Of a stretch of DNA of 26,577 nt, positions 1 to 9,411 are shown piece after piece. The translations under genes were made by a program, and so were the position numbers. Each line of letters opens with the position of its first letter. Position 1 is the first letter of the stretch. Origin of the DNA: Caryophanales bacterium UBA7642. GTDB taxonomy: Bacteria > Bacillota_I > Bacilli_A > RFN20 > CAG-288. Where the stretch lies: the NCBI GenBank assembly GCA_002483745.1, contig DLIM01000044.1:30513-57089 (forward strand), written 5' to 3'. Below the pieces are notes generated by a model. The model had not been told where the DNA came from, ran no database searches, and was given only the letters and a program-made list of their open reading frames with translations.

Positions 1-1224
1 CTTTCTGAAGAGAAGAAAGCTTACCTTGATGAAAGAGGTGTCGTTATTATCGGCGCCGAAGTCAAGGAAGGCGATATTCTTGTTGGCAAGGTCACTCCTA
101 AGGGTGAAGTCACTGAAACTAACAACGATCATCTTTTGAAATCTATTTTCAGTTCTAAGTCCGATGAAGACAAGGATTCTTCTTTGAAGGTACCTCATGG
201 CGGTGAAGGCATTGTTCTTGATGTTAAGACCTTCAGCCGTGCCCGCGGTGATGAATTACAGCCTGATGTCCTTGAATCTATCAAGGTCTATGTAGTCCAG
301 AAGAGAAAGATTCAGGTCGGTGATAAGATGTCTGGACGTCATGGTAATAAGGGTGTTATTTCTAGAATTCTCCCTGTCGAAGATATGCCTTATATGCCTG
401 ATGGCACTCCAGTCGATATTCTTCTCTCACCTATGGGTGTTCCTTCCCGTATGAATATCGGTCAGGTTTTGGAAGTCCAGTTAGGCTTTGCCTGTAAGAA
501 GCTTGGCATTAAGGTCTCCACTCCTGTTTTCGATGGTGCTTCTAACGAAGAAATTGCTCAGTTTATGCAGAAGGCCGGTATCGACTCTGATGGTAAGACT
601 GTCTTATATGATGGTCAGACCGGTGAGAGATTTGATTCCCGTATTGCTGTCGGTGTCATGTACATGATTAAGCTTGACCATATGGTCGAAGATAAACTTC
701 ATGCCCGTGCTATCGGACCTTATTCACTTGTTACTCAACAGCCTTTGGGTGGTAAAGCTCAAAACGGCGGTCAGAGATTCGGTGAAATGGAAGTCTGGGC
801 TTTGGAAGCCTATGGCGCTGCTTATACTTTGCAGGAAATGCTTACTATCAAGTCAGATGATATGGTCGGCCGTAATAAGACTTATGAAGCTATCTTAAAG
901 GGTGATCCGATTCCTAAACCTTCAATGCCTGAATCTACCCGTGTTTTAATCAAGGAACTTCAAGGACTTGCTATTGATGTCCAACTCCGTGATGAGAAGG
1001 GCAACCCGATCAATATGAATACTATCTCCGAGGAAGCTGAACGTGATTCTAGACGTATCCATCACGATATTGTTAACTACGATACCAAGCGTGAAGAACG
1101 TGAAGAAATGGAAAAAGCTAGAAACGGTCAGATTGATGAAGAAACCGATATCCTTCCTTCCGAAGAAGAAGACAATCAAAATCTGGAGAAGAAGAATTCT
1201 TCAGACGATGATGAGAATAATTAA
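1..1224 (+). CDS. rpoB: DNA-directed RNA polymerase beta subunit, C-terminal part (5' end outside window)
   Basis: This is the C-terminal 407 codons of RpoB, which with RpoC forms the catalytic core of RNA polymerase. The frame is open from base 1, so the gene starts upstream of the window. Family motifs seen include [36 protein letters not shown], the block ending [21 protein letters not shown] and [18 protein letters not shown] near the C-terminus. The end of the protein is an acidic extension (DILPSEEED then SSDDDENN) beyond the conserved core. rpoC follows after 14 bp, as in the usual rpoBC operon. The TTG at 136 is only an internal codon. Identification is certain; only the N-terminus is missing. 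Confidence 0.98.
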   Translation, partial: LSEEKKAYLDERGVVIIGAEVKEGDILVGKVTPKGEVTETNNDHLLKSIFSSKSDEDKDSSLKVPHGGEGIVLDVKTFSRARGDELQPDVLESIKVYVVQKRKIQVGDKMSGRHGNKGVISRILPVEDMPYMPDGTPVDILLSPMGVPSRMNIGQVLEVQLGFACKKLGIKVSTPVFDGASNEEIAQFMQKAGIDSDGKTVLYDGQTGERFDSRIAVGVMYMIKLDHMVEDKLHARAIGPYSLVTQQPLGGKAQNGGQRFGEMEVWALEAYGAAYTLQEMLTIKSDDMVGRNKTYEAILKGDPIPKPSMPESTRVLIKELQGLAIDVQLRDEKGNPINMNTISEEAERDSRRIHHDIVNYDTKREEREEMEKARNGQIDEETDILPSEEEDNQNLEKKNSSDDDENN

Positions 1225-1238
1225 GGGGGTCAGGATTA

Positions 1239-4200
1239 ATGTTTGATCTCAATAAACTTAAGTCTATCAAGATTGGCTTAGCCTCTCCTGAACAGATTAG
1301 ATCCTGGGGTAGAGGTGAAGTCACCAAACCTGAAACCATCAACTACCGTTCCCAGAAGCCTGAACCGGATGGTCTTTTCTGCGAAAAGATCTTCGGACCT
1401 GTTAAGGATTATGAATGCCACTGCGGTCATTATAAGAAGTCCTCATTTGCCGGCAAGATTTGTGAAAAGTGCGGTGTTGAGGTTACTTTAAAGGCCGTTA
1501 GACGTGAACGTATGGGTTATATCAACCTCGCTTTCCCTTGCGCCCATATTTGGTATGTCAAGGGCTCACCTTCTAAGATGGGCTTAGTCTTAGGAATTCC
1601 TCCTAAGCAGCTAGAAGAAGTTGTCTATTTTGTTTCCCATGTTGTCACTAACCCTGGTGTTTCCAAGATTCTCAAATACCGTCAGGTTCTCGATGAGAAA
1701 ACGGCTCGTGATGTCTTTGGAAATGTCATTGAAAATGAAATCTTAGTTTCCGGAAAGCTCAATGATGGCGATCCTGACTATATCAAGGGAATGGGATATC
1801 TTAATCACATCCGTAAACTTTCTCAGCCTTTTGATTTCATCACTGTCGCTAACTTTATTCACCGCTATACTGGCGCTGAATTCGGCATTGGTGCCGAATC
1901 CGTCTTAAAGCTTCTCAAGGAGATTGATCTCGATAAAGAAATCGAGGAAGTCTCAAAGGAACTTAAGAGCTCTGTCGGTGATAAGAACCAAAAGAGAATC
2001 AAGGCCATCAAACGTCTTGAGGTTTTGGAATCATTCAAGAATTCTGGCATCAAGCCTGAATGGATGGTTTTAACTGTTCTACCTGTTATTCCTCCGGATC
2101 TTCGTCCGATGATGCAACTTGATGGTGGCCGTTATGCTACCTCTGATTTAAACGATCTTTATCGTCAGGTCATCATTAAGAACAACCGTCTCAAGAAGGA
2201 AATGGAAGAACATGCTCCGAATGTCATTATGCTTAATGAAAAGCGTATGCTTCAGGAAGCTGTTGATGCTTTAATCGATAACGATAGACGTAATAAGCCT
2301 TCTTCCTCAATCAATGGCAACGTCTTAAAGTCTTTGTCCTCTACTTTAAAGGGCAAACAGGGAAGATTCCGTCAGAACCTTCTTGGTAAGCGTGTCGATT
2401 ATTCCGGACGTTCTGTCATTGCTGTCGGACCGACTCTTAATATGGATGAGTGCGGTTTACCTCGTGAAATGGCTGTCCAGCTCTTCCGTCCTTTCATTGC
2501 TAACTACCTTATCTCTCAGAAGGACTCCACTGTCACTTCTCAGCGTCAGGCCGATGAGCTTATCGCTAAGAATGATCCGAGAGTCTATGATGCTATTGAA
2601 GCTATCTGCAAGAATCACCCGGTTCTTTTAAACCGTGCACCTACTCTTCATAGATTAGGTATTCAGGCTTTTAAGCCGATCTTGATTGAAGGCAAGGCTA
2701 TCAGACTTCATCCGCTTGTCTGCCCTGGCTTCAACGCCGATTTCGATGGTGATCAGATGGCTGTCCATGTGCCGCTTTCACGTCAGGCTCAGGCTGAAGC
2801 TATGTCTTTAATGCTTGCTAACAAGAACATCCTTAAGCCTAGTGATGGAAAACCGATTTGTGTTCCTTCACAGGATATGATTTTCGGTAACTACTATCTT
2901 ACTTTGGAGGATGATATCTCCTTAGATGAGATGTATGCCAAATACTATGAGAAGCGTGGCGAAGCTGATATGGCTGAAAAATTCCGTTCCTATGAGCAGT
3001 ATGAAGGTAAGGTCTTTACTGATCCGGATACTGTCATCATGGCTTATCAGAACGAGCTTTTAACTTTAAGAACTCGTATCTATCTTCCTGCCAATACCTT
3101 AAAGAAGTCTTGCTTCACTCCTGAACAGAATAGTTCCTATATCTTAACAACCGTTGGCAAGATCATCTTCAACTCTATCTTCCCTGCTGATTTCCCTTAT
3201 ATTAACTTCCCTGTCAAAGGCTCTAAGGATGCTAAGAAGGACTATGATGCTAACTTTGCTAAGACTCCTGATGAATTCTTTGTAACTGCTAATAAGGCCT
3301 ATGAGGCTGTCATTGCTGCTGGTAAGTTCAAGGATGGCGATGATTTCGATGCCTTCAAGGAATACTGCCATATGCAGCCTTTGCGTCAGCCTATCGATAA
3401 GAAGGGCATTCAGGTCATGATGGATCACATCTTCCGTGACTATGGTGCCGTTAAGACTGCTCAGATTATGGATGCCTTTAAGAATCAGGGCTTCGATTAC
3501 TGCACTAAGTCTGGTTTAACCATTTCTCTTGATGATATCCAGCCTTTAAAGGGCAGAGAAGCTTTGTATGAAAAGGGTAGAGCTGATGTTCAGGGCATTG
3601 AAGATAACTATGAATTAGGTTTCTTCACTGAGGAAGAACGTCATTCTGCTGTCATTAAGTATTGGAACGACCTTAAATCTAACGATATTACCAAGATGCT
3701 TAGTGAACGTATGAAGAACGCACCTCGTAACCCGATGTTCATGATGATGGAATCCGGAGCTCGAGGCTCTAAGGATAACTATATGCAGTTGATCGGTATG
3801 AAGGGTTGTATGCTTGACTCTACCGGTCGTGCTATCGAAGTCCCTGTTACTTCCTGCTACGCTGAGGGTCTTTCTGTCTCTGAATACTTCACTTCTACTC
3901 ATGGTACCAGAAAGAATGGTTCCGATACTGCCTTAAAGACTGCTGATTCTGGTTACTTAACTAGAAGACTTGTTGATGTTTCTCACAATGTCGTTATCCG
4001 TGAGGATGATTGTCACTGCGACCACGGCATCATGGTCAGTGAGTTAAGAGATGATAGCGGCGAATTGATTTCTTCTTTGTTCGACCGTTTGGTTGGACGT
4101 TTCTCCATGCATGATATTGTCAATCCTACTACTGGAGAAGTCATTATCCCTGAGAACACCTTCATTGATGAAAATTCTGCTCAGAAGGTCATCGATGCTG

Positions 4201-5237
4201 GAATCAAGACCGTTGAAATCAGATCTATTCTCACTTGCGAATCCACTGATGGCGTCTGCATCCACTGCTATGGACGTAACCTTGCCACTGGTAAGATTGC
4301 TGAAATCGGTGATACCGTTGGTATCATGGCTGCTCAGTCAATTGGTGAACCTGGAACTCAGCTTACTTTGAAGAACTTCCACACCGGCGGTGTTGCTGGT
4401 CAGAAGGATATTACTACTGGTCTTCCTCGTGTTCAGGAATTACTAGAAGTCCGTAATCCGAAGACTAAGGATTTATCCTTAATCACTACAATCCCTGGAA
4501 CTGTCACCAATATTGCTGAAAGTGGCTTACGTGATGTCTTCACTGTCACTAACGATATTGAAGAAAAACAGTTCACTTCTGCTGCTAACGCTGTTCCTAA
4601 TGTCAAGAAGGGCGATGTTGTCACTGCTGGTCAGGCTCTTACTAAGGGTCATATCAATCCTAAGGATTTGCTTGCCTGTACTGACTTGACTACTGTCAGA
4701 AATTACCTTATCAAGGAAGTCAAAGCTGTTTATGCTTCTAATGGTATCGCTATTGCTGATAAGCATCTTGAAATCATTGTCCGTCAGATGACTGATCGTA
4801 TCTTAGTCATTAACTCCGGCAACACTGATATGTTACCTGGCCAGAAGGTTTCTTCTGTTGAATTCACTAGCAAGAACCAGAAGGTTTTAGCTCATGCTGG
4901 TAATCCGGCTGTTGGACGTCCGGTCGTTATGGGTATCACTAAGGCTGCTTTGGATACTGATTCCTTCTTAAGCTCTGCCTCCTTCCAGGAGACCACTCGT
5001 GTCTTAACCGATGCTGCTATTAAGGGCAAGGTCGATTATCTCAGAGGTCTTAAGGAGAATGTCATGATTGGTAAGCTGATTCCTGCTGGGACTGGCTTAA
5101 AGCCGATTATCCCAATCAGTGATGATGATAATGGCGATGAAGAATCCATGGATGGAAATCCTGATATTCTTCCTCCCAATACGATGAAGGAAAATCAGCA
5201 TTCTTCCGATGATGATGCTGGTCAGCTGTTGAAGTAA
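1239..5237 (+). CDS. rpoC: DNA-directed RNA polymerase beta' subunit
   Basis: The protein has 1332 residues and carries the active-site magnesium motif NADFDGD at residues 499-505. The N-terminal zinc site is C60, C62, C75 and C78. The second zinc site is formed by C925, C1000, C1007 and C1010. The trigger-loop/bridge region is recognisable ([21 protein letters not shown]). Between FPYIN (about residue 655) and the [10 protein letters not shown] block (about 735) there is a spacer of some 75 residues, longer than the 40 or so I recall for Bacillus-type proteins. The C-terminus is an acidic tail ending [11 protein letters not shown]. The ribosome binding site AGGGGGT lies upstream of the ATG. 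Cotranscription with rpoB is expected from the 14-bp gap. Confidence 0.98.
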   Translation: MFDLNKLKSIKIGLASPEQIRSWGRGEVTKPETINYRSQKPEPDGLFCEKIFGPVKDYECHCGHYKKSSFAGKICEKCGVEVTLKAVRRERMGYINLAFPCAHIWYVKGSPSKMGLVLGIPPKQLEEVVYFVSHVVTNPGVSKILKYRQVLDEKTARDVFGNVIENEILVSGKLNDGDPDYIKGMGYLNHIRKLSQPFDFITVANFIHRYTGAEFGIGAESVLKLLKEIDLDKEIEEVSKELKSSVGDKNQKRIKAIKRLEVLESFKNSGIKPEWMVLTVLPVIPPDLRPMMQLDGGRYATSDLNDLYRQVIIKNNRLKKEMEEHAPNVIMLNEKRMLQEAVDALIDNDRRNKPSSSINGNVLKSLSSTLKGKQGRFRQNLLGKRVDYSGRSVIAVGPTLNMDECGLPREMAVQLFRPFIANYLISQKDSTVTSQRQADELIAKNDPRVYDAIEAICKNHPVLLNRAPTLHRLGIQAFKPILIEGKAIRLHPLVCPGFNADFDGDQMAVHVPLSRQAQAEAMSLMLANKNILKPSDGKPICVPSQDMIFGNYYLTLEDDISLDEMYAKYYEKRGEADMAEKFRSYEQYEGKVFTDPDTVIMAYQNELLTLRTRIYLPANTLKKSCFTPEQNSSYILTTVGKIIFNSIFPADFPYINFPVKGSKDAKKDYDANFAKTPDEFFVTANKAYEAVIAAGKFKDGDDFDAFKEYCHMQPLRQPIDKKGIQVMMDHIFRDYGAVKTAQIMDAFKNQGFDYCTKSGLTISLDDIQPLKGREALYEKGRADVQGIEDNYELGFFTEEERHSAVIKYWNDLKSNDITKMLSERMKNAPRNPMFMMMESGARGSKDNYMQLIGMKGCMLDSTGRAIEVPVTSCYAEGLSVSEYFTSTHGTRKNGSDTALKTADSGYLTRRLVDVSHNVVIREDDCHCDHGIMVSELRDDSGELISSLFDRLVGRFSMHDIVNPTTGEVIIPENTFIDENSAQKVIDAGIKTVEIRSILTCESTDGVCIHCYGRNLATGKIAEIGDTVGIMAAQSIGEPGTQLTLKNFHTGGVAGQKDITTGLPRVQELLEVRNPKTKDLSLITTIPGTVTNIAESGLRDVFTVTNDIEEKQFTSAANAVPNVKKGDVVTAGQALTKGHINPKDLLACTDLTTVRNYLIKEVKAVYASNGIAIADKHLEIIVRQMTDRILVINSGNTDMLPGQKVSSVEFTSKNQKVLAHAGNPAVGRPVVMGITKAALDTDSFLSSASFQETTRVLTDAAIKGKVDYLRGLKENVMIGKLIPAGTGLKPIIPISDDDNGDEESMDGNPDILPPNTMKENQHSSDDDAGQLLK

Positions 5238-5246
5238 TTGATAGTT

Positions 5247-5275
5247 AGGCGCTAGGAAACTAGCGCCTTATTATT
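5247..5275 (+). terminator. Hairpin after rpoC (weak terminator)
   Basis: A perfect 9-bp stem, AGGCGCTAG with CTAGCGCCT, closes on a GAAA tetraloop, followed by TATTATT, which is a poor U-tract. It ends directly before the tRNA gene, so it may terminate only partly, or act as an RNA-processing or stability element with read-through into the tRNA. Confidence 0.6.
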
Positions 5276-5349
5276 GCGGCCATTGTTCAGTGGTAGAACA
5301 TCAGCTTCCCAAGCTGAATACGCGGGTTCGATCCCCGTTGGCCGCTCCA
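5276..5349 (+). tRNA. tRNA-Gly (anticodon CCC)
   Basis: The cloverleaf can be drawn by hand. The 7-bp acceptor stem is GCGGCCA with TGGCCGC, followed by discriminator T and an encoded CCA. The D arm is GTTC/GAAC. The anticodon arm is TCAGC-TTCCCAA-GCTGA, which places CCC at positions 34-36. The T arm contains GGTTCGATCCC. U73 is the usual bacterial glycine discriminator. This tRNA reads GGG. It may be expressed by read-through from rpoBC, because no separate promoter fits between them. Confidence 0.95.
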
Positions 5350-5362
5350 AACTGAATTAAAA

Positions 5363-5396
5363 AGACTGGATTTAGTTCCAGTCTCTTTTGGTTTTA
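5363..5396 (+). terminator. Rho-independent terminator after tRNA-Gly
   Basis: An 8-bp stem, AGACTGGA with TCCAGTCT, has a 6-nt loop and is followed by CTTTTGGTTTTA. It ends the rpoB-rpoC-tRNA unit. Confidence 0.8.
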
Positions 5397-5523
5397 GGGG
5401 AAAACTTGCTTTATGATTACAATCTCTAGTAAGTGAATGTCTCAATAGTTAAAAATAGATTAATTCACTGAATTCACGTTCATGTTGTATTATTATTAGT
5501 AATATTATGAATTGAGGTGAATT

Positions 5524-6093
5524 ATGGAATACACATTAGAGGATAAATATCGATTGATAAGAGCTAAAGCCCTTGAGCAGACATCTAAAAACCCTATAGA
5601 AATAGCTAAAGCCATTATGCATGAAGACTATGTTGATATTAATGGACCGGAGCATCATTTTCTTGATGGAGCGGCTTTCTTAGTAGCCTACAAGAATGCG
5701 GGAGGGCAAATTGATTTGCCTAAAGCGCTTGACACCTTAGCTGAGCGGGCTAAAAAGATGCCAGGAGCCATGTGTGGATTCTGGGGTATGTGTGGATCAA
5801 CCGCTTCAGTCGGTGCGGCTTTAGCTATCATTAATAAGACTAGTCCGCTTTCTAATAATGAATACTATAAAGACAACATGGAGTACACTTCTTTAGTCAT
5901 CAAAAAGATGAGCGAAATTGGCGGCCCTAGATGCTGCAAAAGAAATGCTTTTCTTTCTATCAGCTCTGGTGTTGAATTCACGAATAGGAAATATGGGACA
6001 AAGATGGAACTATCCAAAATCAAATGCGAATTTTCTAAGCTCAACAAAGAATGCATCGGTATAAGATGCCCTTTTAATAGTCAGAACAACTAA
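5524..6093 (+). CDS. DUF5714 domain protein, cysteine-rich
   Basis: The 189-residue protein matches the DUF5714 pattern: GPEHHFLDGAAFL near residue 41, GAMCGFWGMCG at 81-91, an N..YTS block, and GGPRCCKRNAF at 133-143. Seven cysteines are present (84, 90, 137, 138, 168, 177, 182) together with the H44-H45 pair. This suggests a metal or iron-sulfur site; that is an inference. The biochemical role of this family is not established to my knowledge. In anaerobes the domain is often fused to, or encoded near, radical SAM or methyltransferase proteins, but none is adjacent here. GAGGTG precedes the ATG by 4 bp. No operon partner is evident, since the next gene is convergent. Confidence 0.75.
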   Translation: MEYTLEDKYRLIRAKALEQTSKNPIEIAKAIMHEDYVDINGPEHHFLDGAAFLVAYKNAGGQIDLPKALDTLAERAKKMPGAMCGFWGMCGSTASVGAALAIINKTSPLSNNEYYKDNMEYTSLVIKKMSEIGGPRCCKRNAFLSISSGVEFTNRKYGTKMELSKIKCEFSKLNKECIGIRCPFNSQNN

Positions 6094-6126
6094 GAAAATA
6101 ATACTTTTTAGTTTTAAATTTAGAAT

Positions 6127-6456
6127 CTATTTTTTGCTTAAGTCACTATCTTGAATACAAAGCATTAAGATTCCGCCGACTAGAGAACAAAACAGTAATG
6201 TAACAACACCCATTCCCAATAATTGACTATGGGAAGTGGCAGTTTTAAGTTTCTTAAGAGCAATTGACCCCACAATGATTGGAATTAAATAAATGAAGGA
6301 AACACCAATTAAAACACCACCAGCATAGGAAACTCCACTTATCACTTGGGCTTCACCGGTACTGAGGGAAATAACTCCAAGAATAAGGTAACAAGCAAAA
6401 AGAATAGCAAAACAAACAATGCTTAGGATAACAAAGACTTTTGCGGCTGTTTTCAT
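6127..6456 (-). CDS. Small membrane protein (three to four helices), unknown function
   Basis: With the start at the ATG ending at 6456, the protein has 109 residues. Strongly hydrophobic stretches lie at about residues 6-30, 38-68 (probably two spans) and 80-100, and there is a short charged tail. This start is preferred because AGAGGA precedes it by 7-8 bp. A longer frame from a TTG at 6510 has no ribosome binding site and adds a polar 18-residue stretch. The composition resembles small DUF4064-like membrane proteins, but I cannot assign a family. It is convergent with the DUF5714 gene, with a 33-bp gap and no obvious terminator. Confidence 0.65.
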   Translation of the reverse strand: MKTAAKVFVILSIVCFAILFACYLILGVISLSTGEAQVISGVSYAGGVLIGVSFIYLIPIIVGSIALKKLKTATSHSQLLGMGVVTLLFCSLVGGILMLCIQDSDLSKK

Positions 6457-6599
6457 ACGTGATTCCTCTTTACTGAAAAAGATTTTACTATCACTAAGTT
6501 TTACTTTCAAGAAAAAAAGGTAACATAAAAACTAAATCTATATAATTTAGCGGATAAAAATATAAGAAATTAGAAATTCTAAATTAAGTAAAAGAAGTT

Positions 6600-7136
6600 C
6601 TAATCAGAAAAAAGATTGTTAAGCCATTCTTTAATCTTATCATCAGATTGGCTTACTAATGATCCTCTTATTGGAAGACCTGGAAGAACGGTTGCATCTT
6701 TGACGGTGTTTTCAATATCAGAAATCGAGTCTCCTAATCCGCTTCCTTCATTGGTGCAGAAAGGAACAATTATTTTTCCTTTAAAATCATATGATTCCAA
6801 GAAAGTGAATACTGGCATTGGACAGGTTGACATCCAATTCGGATAGCCTAAGAAGATAATGTCAAAACTTTCAAAATCTTTGATGCTTCCTTTGATTGCT
6901 GGATGGAGTTTATCATCGAATTCGCCTTTAGCTTCTAAAACACATTTCCGATATTCTTTAGAGTATTCTTTCTTTGGCTGAATCTTAAAGAGGATACCAT
7001 CAGTTAGGTTTCTGATTTTCTCAGCCACGACTTCGGTATTTCCTTTATTGAGATTCTCAACATTATTGTTAACGTAGTTTTCTCCTGCCCTCGAAAAATA
7101 GGCGACTAGAATTTTCTTGTTTTTTAGACTAATCAT
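6600..7136 (-). CDS. Flavodoxin-family protein
   Basis: The 178-residue protein is a flavodoxin fold of the Flavodoxin_4 type, which binds FMN and acts in cytosolic electron transfer or quinone/thiol reduction. It begins KKILVAYFSRAGENY, the phosphate-binding strand-loop. The FDIIFLGYPNW motif near residue 92 and PFCTNEGSGLGDS near residue 125 form the later FMN-binding loops. The start is supported by AGGGGG ending 7 bp before the ATG. The gene stands alone, divergent from the PF06541 gene. A second, different flavodoxin lies at 24984. Its specific partner is unknown. Confidence 0.85.
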   Translation of the reverse strand: MISLKNKKILVAYFSRAGENYVNNNVENLNKGNTEVVAEKIRNLTDGILFKIQPKKEYSKEYRKCVLEAKGEFDDKLHPAIKGSIKDFESFDIIFLGYPNWMSTCPMPVFTFLESYDFKGKIIVPFCTNEGSGLGDSISDIENTVKDATVLPGLPIRGSLVSQSDDKIKEWLNNLFSD

Positions 7137-7236
7137 ATTATTGCCCCCTATTCCTTTGTCTTCTATAATTTTACCCTACTTCTATCACATTGCAATTGTT
7201 ATTATTTTATAGCAATCAACTTTTTGTGGTTATACT

Positions 7237-7266
7237 ATGCCAAATGAATGATAAACACGATATAAT
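7237..7266 (+). promoter_or_regulatory. Promoter of the PF06541 gene (leaderless-type)
   Basis: A perfect -10 TATAAT lies at 7261-7266, only 9 bp before the ATG at 7276. A weak -35 candidate (ATGCCA, 4 of 6) sits 18 bp upstream. The predicted transcript start falls within a few bases of the start codon, and no ribosome binding site is visible. Confidence 0.45.
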
Positions 7267-7275
7267 TAACTTGCT

Positions 7276-8007
7276 ATGGATTGGCTCGATCACGGATTTA
7301 ATCTAATCCTCATTTATATGATAGCAGGGTTTGTAGGGACTCTTTGGGAGACCTGCCTCTATGCTATCAAAGATCATCGCTTTGTTATGTCTAATGGCTC
7401 AATCGCCACTCCTTTTAATTTTGTCTATGGTTTAGGCGGAAGTGTTATCTGTGCTGCTTTAGTCAATATTATGAATTATCCCTATTTAGTCTTTATTGTT
7501 GGAGCTATCTTAGGCGGTATGGTCGAATACCTTGTAGCTTCTTTAGAGCAATGGATTTGCCATACTAAATCCTGGGACTATACTGGGAGAATCCTATCAA
7601 TCAATGGTAAAACCACGGTACCTATTATGTTAGGGTGGGGATTATTATGTCTTTTCATTGTCTATGTTCTTTATATACCATTTATTGGCTATCTTGTTCA
7701 GCCTTATATTCTTAATTCTGCATCTAACATTCATATTTATCATACAGTCATGATTTGCTGCCTTTCCTTCATTATCTGGGACTTGCTTTGGGTCTTAGTC
7801 TTAATGATTAGGAACCAGCAGAGAGCTCAAGGACACAAGCCTTTAACCTTTATTGGCGTTATTGTTGATAAGCTCTTCCCAGAGAAGTATGTTAGAAAAC
7901 ATTTCCCTAATGCTCAGTTCAGACCTGATTTTGTTGCTAAGGTCGAGAAGGAAAAAGAAGCTGAAGCAAGTATTAGCCATATACCTGAACCGAAAGAAGG
8001 CAAATAG
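7276..8007 (+). CDS. Putative ABC-transporter type IV membrane protein (PF06541 family)
   Basis: The 243-residue polytopic membrane protein has about six hydrophobic spans, starting at residue 9, and a charged cytoplasmic C-terminus (VEKEKEAEAS). Family-type signatures are GFVGTLWETCLYA near residue 18, the PFNFVYGLGG block near residue 46, GGMVEYLVASLEQWI near residue 80, and WDYTGR followed by ING near residue 100. Despite the Pfam name, the function of PF06541 proteins is uncertain. No ATPase is adjacent. There is no Shine-Dalgarno sequence before the ATG, and the -10 box sits 9 bp upstream, so the mRNA may be leaderless. The Dabb-type gene follows after 4 bp, suggesting cotranscription. 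Confidence 0.75.
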   Translation: MDWLDHGFNLILIYMIAGFVGTLWETCLYAIKDHRFVMSNGSIATPFNFVYGLGGSVICAALVNIMNYPYLVFIVGAILGGMVEYLVASLEQWICHTKSWDYTGRILSINGKTTVPIMLGWGLLCLFIVYVLYIPFIGYLVQPYILNSASNIHIYHTVMICCLSFIIWDLLWVLVLMIRNQQRAQGHKPLTFIGVIVDKLFPEKYVRKHFPNAQFRPDFVAKVEKEKEAEASISHIPEPKEGK

Positions 8008-8011
8008 CCTA

Positions 8012-8299
8012 ATGAAACATTACATTGTTATAAGATTCAACGATAAGGTAATTGATAAGAGTAAGACCATTGCTGATTTAACTGAGTTCTTTAAAGACTC
8101 TGCTAAATTAAAAGGATTGAGTGAATATAAAGTCTCTTCTTGCTGTGTTAAGCTTCCTAACCGCTTTGACTGCTTAATCACATTGACTTTCGATTCAGTT
8201 GATTCCTTGATGTCCTATGATGAATCCTCCTTCCATCGTGACTTCAAAAAAGAATTTGGACCTTATTTCTCGACTAAAGTCATCTTTGATGAGGAATAG
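8012..8299 (+). CDS. Dabb (stress-responsive A/B-barrel) family protein
   Basis: The 95-residue protein has the Dabb pattern: an initial strand KHYIVIRFND, a long helix, then NRFDCLITLTFDSVDSLMSY, an H..F helix and a final strand STKVIFDEE. Dabb proteins are small cytosolic ferredoxin-like barrels, usually dimeric. Some are enzymes, but most are unassigned. The ATG at 8012 is chosen because it begins the domain and lies 4 bp after the PF06541 stop; the frame is open further upstream, overlapping that gene. The ribosome binding site is weak (GAAGG, far upstream), so translational coupling is likely. The tail-anchored gene starts 11 bp downstream. Confidence 0.7.
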   Translation: MKHYIVIRFNDKVIDKSKTIADLTEFFKDSAKLKGLSEYKVSSCCVKLPNRFDCLITLTFDSVDSLMSYDESSFHRDFKKEFGPYFSTKVIFDEE

Positions 8300-8310
8300 T
8301 CTTTATAGCG

Positions 8311-9312
8311 ATGATTTCTTTTGCTGACTTAAAAAATCAATTTGAATCCAGCACTGACTATTCATTGCCTCTTTCAAGTATAGAAAAGCTAGCTGCTGTA
8401 AAAGATGTTGATAGTCTTCTTTTTTTAGATGAAATATATGAGAATGGCTATAAAGTCGAACAGGATTTTACCAAGGCTTTTTCATATCTGAAAAGCAGCC
8501 AAAACCCATTGATAGTCAAAAGAAAATTCCGTTTCTTTTTTCGTCATCTGGATGAGATTGAAAAAAAAGACGGTCTTTTCAAAGAAAGTGACTTCTTAAT
8601 TTCTTCTGATAGCGAAGAAGTAAAAGCTTATCAGGATTTCTATAAGTCCTTTAAAGAAGCCTCTCATTTGAGAACCTCTCAATTACAGGCTAATGAAAAT
8701 GACTTAGCTTCTAATGTCCTCCTATTGATCATAGCTGAAGAAAAGAAACAGGCAGAAGATATCAGCTCCTTGGTTTTAAAAGTCAGTCATCTTTCAAATG
8801 ACGAAATGATGCAGTCTTTCTATATTGGTAAGGCTATCTATGACGGCTTAGTCATCTTAAAATATCCCACAAGTTTTGAACTGATTGTAAGAAGATTAGG
8901 CTGTGTCAGAAATGATATTCATCACGGTAACATTCTTAATGCTTTAGGCTCTTTTTCTTTTTCTAAGCTCCTTGATTTATATAAACAGTATCAGGGCTTA
9001 GAAGTAAAGGGAGAGAACTACCAGAATGAAGGGGAGTCTTTATATGGTCAGGCTAAAGACTTGTATGTTTTAGCCTCAGCTTCTTACCATTCAAAAGAAG
9101 CTAAAACAAACCTTTTGAATTTGAATCATATTTTGCCTAGGCTGAATTTAAATATAACTGTTGATTTAGATAAAAAGAATACAATCTCAAAGACAGAAAT
9201 AAAAAAGAACACTACTAAAATCAGTAAGATTATTGTCACTGTCTTAGTTACTATCGGAATTTCTTTATTAGTGGTCGGATTAGTTTTGCTATTCATAGGT
9301 AAAAGCAAATAA
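8311..9312 (+). CDS. Unrecognised tail-anchored helical protein with Sel1-like segments
   Basis: I do not recognise this 333-residue protein. The cytoplasmic part is acidic and probably all-helical. Two segments look like degenerate Sel1/TPR repeats: residues 24-60 (SLLFLDEIYENGYKVEQDFTKAF) and about 244-275 (GQAKDLYVLASASYHSKEAKTNLL). A basic linker (KTEIKKNTTKISK) leads to one hydrophobic helix at about residues 307-329, followed by GKSK, which is the layout of a C-terminal tail anchor. There is no signal peptide. The gene lies 11 bp after the Dabb gene and is probably cotranscribed with it and the PF06541 gene. A scaffold or adaptor role at the membrane is only a guess. The ribosome binding site is weak. 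Confidence 0.7.
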   Translation: MISFADLKNQFESSTDYSLPLSSIEKLAAVKDVDSLLFLDEIYENGYKVEQDFTKAFSYLKSSQNPLIVKRKFRFFFRHLDEIEKKDGLFKESDFLISSDSEEVKAYQDFYKSFKEASHLRTSQLQANENDLASNVLLLIIAEEKKQAEDISSLVLKVSHLSNDEMMQSFYIGKAIYDGLVILKYPTSFELIVRRLGCVRNDIHHGNILNALGSFSFSKLLDLYKQYQGLEVKGENYQNEGESLYGQAKDLYVLASASYHSKEAKTNLLNLNHILPRLNLNITVDLDKKNTISKTEIKKNTTKISKIIVTVLVTIGISLLVVGLVLLFIGKSK

Positions 9313-9347
9313 GATTATTATTTGTAACCGATTTCCTCATTTTCCTA

Positions 9348-9375
9348 TTGCATTTATAGTGCCAAGTATTAGAAT
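9348..9375 (+). promoter_or_regulatory. Promoter of the marR-ABC exporter operon
   Basis: TTGCAT (-35) at 9348-9353 and TAGAAT (-10) at 9370-9375 are separated by 16 bp. The -10 touches the palindromic operator that starts at 9375. Confidence 0.6.
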
Positions 9376-9390
9376 GTTCGTATACGAACA
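9375..9390. promoter_or_regulatory. Perfect 16-bp palindrome, predicted MarR operator
   Basis: TGTTCGTATACGAACA reads identically on both strands. It covers the end of the -10 box and the predicted transcription start, 22 bp before the regulator's ATG. This is the expected place for autoregulation by the MarR-type protein encoded next. Confidence 0.75.
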
Positions 9391-9411
9391 AATAATTTTA
9401 TTTAGGCATTT

